Positions 1 through 6,880 of a DNA stretch of 6,880 nt are shown in pieces. Each line of letters starts with the position of its first letter. Position 1 is the stretch's first letter. Source of the DNA: Burkholderiaceae bacterium (GTDB taxonomy: Bacteria > Pseudomonadota > Gammaproteobacteria > Burkholderiales > Burkholderiaceae_C); the NCBI GenBank assembly GCA_025458585.1, contig JALOSD010000123.1, forward strand, positions 1 through 6,880, written 5' to 3'. The notes beneath the pieces were generated by a model. The model saw only the letters and a list, made by a program, of their open reading frames with translations. It did not search any database and was not told where the DNA came from. Both the position numbers and the translations under genes were made by a program.

Positions 1-459
1 GAGCGCCTGAAGCGCATCGTCGACGACGTGCTCGAGGCCACGCCCGGTGCGGCGCCGCCCGCGCGCGCGCTCGACGCCGCCGCGCTCGTCGACGCCGTCG
101 TGCGCGAGTGGGCGCAGACGGCGTCGATCGCGCCCGGCGACGGCAGCCGGCTCGCGCTCGCCGGCCTCAACGCGCAGGCGCCGGTGCTATTCGAGCCCGA
201 GGCGCTGCGGCGCGTGCTCGTGAACCTGCTCGACAACGCGACGCGCCACGCGAGCGCGCAGCCGGGCGCGATCGTGCTGCGGCTCGACACGGCGACCCCG
301 CAGCGGGTGCAGCTCGTCGTCGCGAGCGACGGCGAGCCGATCGCGGCCGACGTCGAGCCGCACCTGTTCGAGCCGTTCTTCTCGACGCGCAGCCGCGGCA
401 GCGGGCTCGGCCTGTATAGCCGCCGCCCGGCACCCGCCACCGCAACCAGTTCGTCGTGA
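1..459 (+). CDS. pilS: PilS-type sensor histidine kinase, C-terminal part, 5' cut by window and 3' frameshifted
   Basis: This is the catalytic end of a membrane sensor kinase that would phosphorylate PilR, encoded directly downstream. The reading frame is open from base 1, so the sensor region, the membrane segments and the phospho-accepting histidine lie outside the window. Visible residues 1-12 (ERLKRIVDDVLE) match the second helix of the dimerisation domain. An ATP-binding domain follows: N box NLLDNA at residues 75-80, a weak G1 box SDGEPI at 109-114 where DxGxG is usual, an F box FEPFF near 123-127, and the G2 box GSGLGLY at 133-139. The helix normally following G2 (often xARELC) is missing. 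Instead 13 unrelated residues lead to a stop at 457-459, while the expected tail continues in another frame to 494. The PilS assignment rests on the PilR partner and the sequence style. The kinase family is certain; the exact name is likely. As written, the kinase would probably be inactive. Confidence 0.82.
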   Translation, partial: ERLKRIVDDVLEATPGAAPPARALDAAALVDAVVREWAQTASIAPGDGSRLALAGLNAQAPVLFEPEALRRVLVNLLDNATRHASAQPGAIVLRLDTATPQRVQLVVASDGEPIAADVEPHLFEPFFSTRSRGSGLGLYSRRPAPATATSSS

Positions 460-494
460 CGATGCGCGCCGCGCCGGCGCTGCCCACTGCATGA
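420..494 (+). pseudogene. pilS: Out-of-frame remnant of the histidine kinase C-terminus
   Basis: In the third forward frame these bases encode a tail reading PPPGTRHRNQFVVTMRAAP and a few more residues before a TGA at 492-494. The part HRNQFVVTM has the character of the last beta strand of a PilS-like ATPase domain (typically RxxFxVTF or similar). Its stop overlaps the pilR ATG as ATGA, the usual coupled arrangement for a kinase-regulator pair. A TAG at 417-419 closes this frame upstream, so it cannot be a gene of its own. The simplest reading is that it is the true end of the kinase, separated from it by a deletion that is not a multiple of three. Confidence 0.7.
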
Positions 495-1972
495 CCGCGC
501 CTGCTGCCTCGACCTGTCGCCTGCTCGTCGTCGACGACGAGCCCGACCTGCGAACGCTGTACGAGCTCACGCTCGTGCGCGAGGGCTACGAGGTCGAGAC
601 GGCCGAGACGCTCGCCGAGGCGCGCGAGCGTCTGGACGGGCGCCGCTACCACGCCGTGATCACCGACATGCGGCTGCCCGACGGCAGCGGGCTCGAGCTG
701 CTGCAGTGGCTCGAGGCGAACGCGCGCGCCGAGAAGGCGATCGTGATCACGGCCTACGGCTCGGCCGAGAACGCCGTCGAGGCGCTGAAGGCCGGCGCCT
801 ACGACTACCTGACGAAGCCCGTGGACCTGCGGCAGTTCCGCGGCGTGATCGCCTCGGCGCTCGGGCGCGGCGCGTCCGCCTCGGCGGCCGCGCGCCCGGC
901 GGCCGACACGCCGGGGCGCGAGCCGGCGGCCGTGCCGCCGCCGGCGCTGCAGCGCCTCGTCGGGCGCACGCCGGCGATGGTGCAGGTGCGTGCGATGGTC
1001 GAGAAGGTCGCGCGCAGCATGGCACCGGTGCTGCTGCAGGGCGAGTCGGGCACCGGCAAGGAGCTCGTCGCGCGCGCGATCCACGACGTGAGCCCGCGCG
1101 CGGCAATGCCGTTCGTCGCCGTCAACTGCGGCGCGATTCCCGAGGCGCTGCTCGAGGCCGAGTTCTTCGGCTATCGCAAGGGCGCGTTCACCGGCGCCGC
1201 CGAGGACCGCGAGGGCTTCTTCCAGGCCGCGCAGGGCGGCACGCTGTTCCTTGACGAGATCGGCGACCTGCCGCTGGCGATGCAGAGCAAGCTGCTGCGT
1301 GCGATCCAGGAGCGCTCGGTGCGGCCCGTGGGCGCCACGGCGGAGAGCCCGGTCAACGTGCGCATCGTCAGCGCGACGCACAAGGACCTCGCCGCCGAGG
1401 TGCAGGCCGGGCGCTTCCGCCAGGACCTGTACTACCGCCTCAACGTGATCCAGGTCCGCGTGCCGCCGCTGCGCGATCGGCTCGACGACCTGCCGCCGAT
1501 CTGCGACGCCGTGCTCGCGCGGCTCGCGGCCGACGCCGGCGTCGCCCCCCCGCCGCGGCTGACGACGGGCGCACTGGCGCGGCTCGCGCGCTACCCGTTC
1601 CCGGGCAACGTGCGCGAACTCGAGAACCTGCTGCACCGCGCGGTCGCGCTGTCGACGCGCGACGTGATCGAGGCAGCCGACCTCGGCCTGCCCGACGAGG
1701 CGCTCGCCGACGGCGACGCCGAGCCGGCGGCCGAAGCCGAGGTCGCCGCACCAGTGGCGCCGCCCGGCGACGCGGCCGGCGCATCGCTGCCGCGTGACCT
1801 CGTCGCGCACCTCGACGCCGTCGAGCGCGACATCCTCGAGCGCGCGCTCGAGCGCCACCGCTACAACCGCACCGCCGCCGGCGCCAGCCTCGGCCTGACG
1901 CTGCGGCAGATGCGCTACCGCATGGCGCGCCTGGGCATCGACGTCGGCGGTGAGCGCACCGAGGCGGGCTGA
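491..1972 (+). CDS. pilR: PilR, sigma-54-dependent response regulator of type IV pilus genes
   Basis: This NtrC-family activator would be phosphorylated by the upstream kinase and drive open-complex formation by sigma-54 RNA polymerase, classically at pilA. Its 493 residues show three domains. The receiver, about 10-125, has acidic pair D15/D16, phospho-acceptor D59, T87 and K109. The AAA+ domain, about 157-395, has Walker A GESGTGKE at 184-191, the sigma-54 contact loop GAFTGA at 231-236, Walker B LFLDE at 252-256, and an arginine-containing RFRQDLYYRL segment. A Fis-type helix-turn-helix lies at about 445-486 and contains YNRTAA and LRQMRYRM, wording characteristic of PilR. An Ala/Glu-rich linker at about 400-440 joins the last two domains. 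All key residues are intact. The ATG at 491 sits just before the receiver and overlaps the ancestral kinase stop; no clear Shine-Dalgarno is visible, so translation was probably coupled. Another NtrC-type regulator is the main alternative. Confidence 0.9.
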   Translation: MTAPAASTCRLLVVDDEPDLRTLYELTLVREGYEVETAETLAEARERLDGRRYHAVITDMRLPDGSGLELLQWLEANARAEKAIVITAYGSAENAVEALKAGAYDYLTKPVDLRQFRGVIASALGRGASASAAARPAADTPGREPAAVPPPALQRLVGRTPAMVQVRAMVEKVARSMAPVLLQGESGTGKELVARAIHDVSPRAAMPFVAVNCGAIPEALLEAEFFGYRKGAFTGAAEDREGFFQAAQGGTLFLDEIGDLPLAMQSKLLRAIQERSVRPVGATAESPVNVRIVSATHKDLAAEVQAGRFRQDLYYRLNVIQVRVPPLRDRLDDLPPICDAVLARLAADAGVAPPPRLTTGALARLARYPFPGNVRELENLLHRAVALSTRDVIEAADLGLPDEALADGDAEPAAEAEVAAPVAPPGDAAGASLPRDLVAHLDAVERDILERALERHRYNRTAAGASLGLTLRQMRYRMARLGIDVGGERTEAG

Positions 1973-2567
1973 GCGCCGGCCGCGGCCGCGCTGGCACGGC
2001 GGCTGGTGGTCGGGCGCGCGCCGCTGCCCGTCGCCGAACTTCGGCCCGCGGCCGCCCGGGGTCGACGTGACGCTGGCCGTGATCCATTCGATCAGCCTGC
2101 CGCCCGGCGAGTACGGCGGCGACGGCGTCGAGCGCCTGTTCACGAACCGCCTCGACTGGGACGCGCACCCGTACTACCGCACGATCCGCGGCCTGCAGGT
2201 GTCGGCGCACTTCCTGATCCGGCGCGGCGGCGAACGCGTGCAGTTCGTGTCGTGCGACGACCGTGCCTGGCACGCCGGCGCGTCGAGCTGGCGCGGGCGC
2301 GACAACTGCAACGACTGGTCGATCGGCATCGAGCTCGAGGGCCTCGAGGGCGAGCGCTTCACGGTCGCGCAGTACCGGGCGCTCGCCGCGCTGCTGCACG
2401 CGCTCGCGCGGCGCTACCCGCTCGCCGAGGCCGTGGGCCACGAGCACGTCGCGCCCGGCCGCAAGGCCGACCCCGGCCCCGGCTTCGACTGGGCGGGGCT
2501 GGACGGGCGGCTGCGCGGTGCCGCGCGTGCGCTCGCGCTGCCCGTCGGCGCAACGCCACACGCCTGA
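1950..2567 (+). CDS. ampD: AmpD, 1,6-anhydro-N-acetylmuramoyl-L-alanine amidase
   Basis: This cytoplasmic zinc amidase removes the stem peptide from anhydro-muropeptides during cell-wall recycling. Where an AmpR/AmpC system exists, loss of AmpD raises beta-lactamase; none is visible here. The 205-residue product fits the amidase_2 family, slightly longer than the roughly 187-residue enterobacterial enzymes. Visible AmpD hallmarks are ARRCPSPNF at 23-31, VIHSISLPPGEYGG at 44-57, VSAHFLIRR at 84-92, RAWHAG at 105-110, SIGIELEG at 124-131, and GHEHVAPGRKADPGP at 163-177. Matching the characterised enzyme, the zinc ligands would be H46, H164 and D174, with catalytic E128 and K172. There is no signal peptide, as expected for AmpD rather than periplasmic AmiD. 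The GTG at 1950 is chosen because it is the only start upstream of the conserved SPNF segment; the next GTG would remove that segment. It overlaps pilR by 23 bases without a strong Shine-Dalgarno, suggesting coupled translation. Confidence 0.93.
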   Translation: MSAPRRAERRPRPRWHGGWWSGARRCPSPNFGPRPPGVDVTLAVIHSISLPPGEYGGDGVERLFTNRLDWDAHPYYRTIRGLQVSAHFLIRRGGERVQFVSCDDRAWHAGASSWRGRDNCNDWSIGIELEGLEGERFTVAQYRALAALLHALARRYPLAEAVGHEHVAPGRKADPGPGFDWAGLDGRLRGAARALALPVGATPHA

Positions 2568-2569
2568 CC

Positions 2570-2586
2570 ATCGGGACAAGCCCGAT
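2570..2586 (+). terminator. Short hairpin after ampD, weak terminator candidate
   Basis: ATCGGG and CCCGAT form a 6-bp stem around a 5-base loop, starting three bases after the ampD stop. No run of T follows, so it is not a convincing intrinsic terminator. It could help end the pilR-ampD transcript or just protect its 3' end. The nrdA promoter candidate begins immediately after it. Confidence 0.3.
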
Positions 2587-2587
2587 C

Positions 2588-2616
2588 TTCGGACACTAGA
2601 TCTAGTGCTGTAAGAT
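2588..2616 (+). promoter_or_regulatory. Candidate sigma-70 promoter of nrdA
   Basis: TTCGGA at 2588-2593 (3 of 6 to TTGACA) and TAAGAT at 2611-2616 (4 of 6 to TATAAT) are separated by 17 bases. They lie in a locally AT-richer patch. If correct, transcription would begin near 2622-2625, giving a leader of about 145 bases. NrdR box 1 would fill the spacer and box 2 would cover the start, a layout suited to repression. The elements are weak matches, so this is inference supported mainly by the NrdR box positions. Confidence 0.4.
2593..2608 (+). promoter_or_regulatory. NrdR box 1
   Basis: The 16-mer ACACTAGATCTAGTGC closely matches the NrdR operator (roughly ACACwAtATaTwGTGT). Its central 14 bases, 2594-2607, are a perfect palindrome. 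NrdR is the ATP-cone repressor of ribonucleotide reductase genes, which senses nucleotide status. The site lies upstream of nrdA and pairs with a second box 32 bp downstream, the phasing of about three helical turns usual for NrdR. Confidence 0.88.
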
Positions 2617-2624
2617 CCGACCCG

Positions 2625-2640
2625 ACCCTAGATGTAGTGT
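2625..2640 (+). promoter_or_regulatory. NrdR box 2
   Basis: The 16-mer ACCCTAGATGTAGTGT is the second NrdR operator. Its right half TAGTGT is a perfect half-site and the left half has one departure from ACAC. Start-to-start distance to box 1 is 32 bp, with a 16-bp spacer. It probably overlaps or directly follows the nrdA transcription start. Confidence 0.85.
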
Positions 2641-2642
2641 CC

Positions 2643-2686
2643 GCTGTCCACGGGCGCTGCACGGGCTGTCCACAACGCTGTCCACA
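2643..2686 (+). promoter_or_regulatory. Three DnaA-box-like repeats in the nrdA leader
   Basis: The 9-mer GCTGTCCAC occurs three times in the same orientation at 2643-2651, 2665-2673 and 2677-2685. The last two continue as CTGTCCACA (2666-2674 and 2678-2686), which matches the DnaA box TTATCCACA at 7 of 9 positions and the GC-rich variant TTGTCCACA at 8 of 9. Starts are 22 and 12 bp apart. In Escherichia coli, DnaA binds upstream of nrdAB and influences its expression, so a similar role is plausible here. The inference is from motif and context only. Confidence 0.5.
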
Positions 2687-2733
2687 GCCGCCGGCGCGTC
2701 CGTACCCCCGCGCGTCGCGCCGAACATCATGGT

Positions 2734-2752
2734 GACCGGCCGCCGGCCGGTC
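2734..2752 (+). repeat. GC-rich hairpin just upstream of the nrdA Shine-Dalgarno
   Basis: GACCGGC and GCCGGTC form a perfect 7-bp stem with a 5-base loop, ending eight bases before the ribosome site at 2760-2765. In mRNA it would be stable and could affect ribosome loading or leader stability. GC-rich DNA makes such stems fairly common by chance, so its role is uncertain. Confidence 0.35.
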
Positions 2753-2759
2753 TCTCGTC

Positions 2760-2765
2760 GAGGAG
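2760..2765 (+). promoter_or_regulatory. nrdA ribosome binding site
   Basis: GAGGAG lies four bases before the ATG at 2770. It is the strongest Shine-Dalgarno in the window and fixes the nrdA start, although the spacing is at the short end. Confidence 0.75.
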
Positions 2766-2769
2766 CCCC

Positions 2770-5652
<2,883 letters not shown>

Positions 5653-5685
5653 CGCTGCGGGCGACAGGCACTTCATGAGCATGCA

Positions 5686-5714
5686 ACGATGCAGCGATGC
5701 GCTCGCTGCATCGT
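5686..5714 (+). repeat. Perfect 12-bp hairpin between nrdA and nrdB
   Basis: ACGATGCAGCGA (5686-5697) and TCGCTGCATCGT (5703-5714) pair perfectly around a 5-base loop, 33 bases after the nrdA stop. Only a short GTTT follows, so a classical T-run is absent. The hairpin could be an attenuating terminator that lowers nrdB relative to nrdA, a processing site, or a stabiliser of the nrdA 3' end. The left arm also contains two tandem 8-mers ending in CGATGC (5685-5700). The structure is directly visible; the function is not. Confidence 0.6.
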
Positions 5715-5735
5715 GCCGTTTCGACGCAACATTCC

Positions 5736-5741
5736 GATAAT
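5736..5741 (+). promoter_or_regulatory. Possible -10 element for nrdB
   Basis: GATAAT matches TATAAT at 5 of 6 and sits in the most AT-rich part of the gap, 24 bases before the nrdB ATG. No convincing -35 element is found 16-18 bases upstream, because that space is occupied by the hairpin arm. It would give nrdB a private short-leader promoter, but the call is weak. Confidence 0.25.
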
Positions 5742-5751
5742 TCGAAGTCAT

Positions 5752-5755
5752 AGGA
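5752..5755 (+). promoter_or_regulatory. nrdB ribosome binding site
   Basis: AGGA lies ten bases before the ATG at 5766. The match is short and the spacing on the long side, but it is the only Shine-Dalgarno-like site near this start. Confidence 0.5.
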
Positions 5756-5765
5756 CGTACACAAC

Positions 5766-6880
5766 ATGCTGGTCTGGGAAGACGACGTTCGCCCCTCCTC
5801 GACAACCGCGACCCCCGCTGCGCCGAATCCGCTTCGTGACGCACGGTCCACGTCCCCGTCACCCCTCGCAACGCCCCTGCCGTCGATGCCGATGCCTGCG
5901 CTGGCGCCGGCCGTGACGGCGCGGCCGGCGGTCGCGTCGACCACGTCGACGGTGCCGAAGGCGGCCAGTGCGCAGGCCGCGATCCAGCGCCGCGTCAACG
6001 TCGCCGACAAGCGCATCATCAACGGCCAGACCGACGTCAACCAGCTGGTGCCGTTCAAGTACAAGTGGGCGTGGGAGAAGTACCTCGCCACCTGCGCCAA
6101 CCACTGGATGCCGCAGGAGATCAACATGTCGCGCGACATCGCGACGTGGAAGGACCCGAACGGCCTGACCGAGGACGAGCGGCGCATCGTCAAGCGAAAC
6201 CTCGGCTTCTTCGTCACCGCCGACTCGCTGGCGGCGAACAACATCACGCTGGGCACCTACCGCCACGTCACGGCGCCCGAGTGCCGGCAGTTCCTGCTGC
6301 GCCAGGCGTTCGAGGAGGCGATCCACACCCACGCCTACCAGTACATCGTCGAGTCGCTGGGCCTCGACGAGAGCGAGATCTTCAACGCCTACCACGAGGT
6401 GGCGTCGATCCGCGACAAGGACGAGTTCCTGATCCCGTTCATCGACGCGATCATGGACCCGCACTTCACGACCGGCACCCCCGAGGCCGACCAGACGCTG
6501 CTCAAGAGCCTGATCGTCTTCGCCTGCCTGATGGAAGGCCTGTTCTTCTACGTCGGCTTCACGCAGATCCTGGCGCTCGGCCGGCAGAACAAGATGACGG
6601 GCGCGGCCGAGCAGTACCAGTACATCCTGCGCGACGAGTCGATGCACTGCAACTTCGGCATCGACCTGATCAACGCGATCAAGCTGGAGAACCCGCACCT
6701 GTGGACGCCTCAGTTCAAGGCCGAGATCAAGGCCCTGTTCCAGAAGGCGGTCGAGCTCGAGTACCGCTACGCCGAGGACACGATGCCGCGCGGCGTGCTC
6801 GGCCTCAACGCCTCGATGTTCAAGGGCTACCTGCGCTACATCGCCAATCGGCGCGCGACGCAGATCGGCCTCGAGGAGCT
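5766..6880 (+). CDS. nrdB: Class Ia ribonucleoside-diphosphate reductase, beta (radical) subunit NrdB, 3' cut by window
   Basis: NrdB houses the diiron centre and the stable tyrosyl radical delivered to NrdA for catalysis. The frame stays open to the window edge, giving 371 complete codons; the C-terminal tail that docks on NrdA and carries the relay tyrosine lies beyond. Iron ligands are all visible: D153 (TADSLAANN), E184 and H187 (FEEAIHTHAYQY), E257 (LMEGLFFY), and E291 and H294 (RDESMHCNF). The radical tyrosine is Y191, four residues after H187 as in the Escherichia coli enzyme. The conserved core begins near residue 77 (VNVADKRIING). Residues 8-72 before it form an Ala/Pro/Thr/Ser-rich, probably disordered stretch. 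The start MLVWEDD resembles the N-terminus usual for Burkholderiales NrdB, supporting the ATG at 5766. The gene follows nrdA by 113 bases, probably co-transcribed at least in part. Identity is certain. Confidence 0.96.
   Translation, partial: MLVWEDDVRPSSTTATPAAPNPLRDARSTSPSPLATPLPSMPMPALAPAVTARPAVASTTSTVPKAASAQAAIQRRVNVADKRIINGQTDVNQLVPFKYKWAWEKYLATCANHWMPQEINMSRDIATWKDPNGLTEDERRIVKRNLGFFVTADSLAANNITLGTYRHVTAPECRQFLLRQAFEEAIHTHAYQYIVESLGLDESEIFNAYHEVASIRDKDEFLIPFIDAIMDPHFTTGTPEADQTLLKSLIVFACLMEGLFFYVGFTQILALGRQNKMTGAAEQYQYILRDESMHCNFGIDLINAIKLENPHLWTPQFKAEIKALFQKAVELEYRYAEDTMPRGVLGLNASMFKGYLRYIANRRATQIGLEE

Noticed and set aside
167..2143. A 658-codon open frame on the minus strand across the kinase, pilR and ampD.
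   Set aside because: Its product is Arg/Ala-rich with no recognisable motif, and it lies opposite three conserved genes. Long antisense frames are expected in such GC-rich coding DNA.
2006..2599. A 197-codon plus-strand frame overlapping ampD.
   Set aside because: The product is an Arg/Ala-rich off-frame reading; the ampD frame carries all the zinc and catalytic residues.
2584..2617. Three GATC sites exactly 15 bp apart (2584, 2599, 2614).
   Set aside because: One is part of the NrdR palindrome and the others may be chance; I cannot tell whether this organism has a GATC methylase.
2729..2769. An ATG at 2729 as an alternative start upstream of nrdA.
   Set aside because: It is in a different frame from nrdA, has no good ribosome site, and would run through the leader hairpin; the ATG at 2770 has GAGGAG in front.
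5676..5765. A short plus-strand reading frame in the nrdA-nrdB gap extending into nrdB.
   Set aside because: It covers the hairpin and the off-frame start of nrdB, has no motif, and does not agree with the conserved NrdB frame.

Overview
The window is a GC-rich, gene-dense stretch in which every gene lies on the + strand. The gene order (type IV pilus two-component system, ampD, nrdA, nrdB), the two-cone form of NrdA and the Ala/Pro/Thr-rich N-terminus of NrdB all suggest a betaproteobacterium, most likely of the Burkholderiales. This is judged from family knowledge, not from a search. It reads as ordinary core chromosome: I see no insertion sequence, CRISPR array, tRNA, rRNA or foreign cargo.

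Layout. Positions 1-494 hold the C-terminal end of a PilS-type sensor histidine kinase, cut at its start by the window edge. Positions 491-1972 hold its partner, the sigma-54-dependent regulator PilR. Positions 1950-2567 hold ampD, a cytoplasmic anhydro-muropeptide amidase that starts inside the end of pilR. Positions 2568-2769 are a regulatory region. It carries two NrdR boxes 32 bp apart, a candidate promoter threaded through them, three copies of a DnaA-box-like 9-mer, a GC-rich hairpin and a good Shine-Dalgarno site. Positions 2770-5652 hold nrdA, the class Ia ribonucleotide reductase catalytic subunit. Positions 5653-5765 carry a perfect 12-bp hairpin and a possible nrdB promoter. Positions 5766 to the window end hold nrdB, the diiron tyrosyl-radical subunit, which runs off the edge.

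How the genes work together. PilS and PilR form a phosphorelay that in other proteobacteria switches on the major pilin gene; no pilin target is visible here. AmpD belongs to peptidoglycan recycling and shares the pilR transcript by overlap. NrdA and NrdB together make deoxyribonucleotides, and their upstream region looks wired to dNTP/ATP status (NrdR) and possibly to replication initiation (DnaA).

The most notable anomaly is in the histidine kinase. Just after its G2 box (GSGLGLY) the reading frame breaks. The expected C-terminal strand and tail are still present in another frame and end exactly at the pilR start (ATGA overlap). This looks like a recent deletion and frameshift, or a sequencing or assembly error. 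I found no convincing undescribed system; the regulatory region before nrdA and the hairpin before nrdB are the other places worth a second look.
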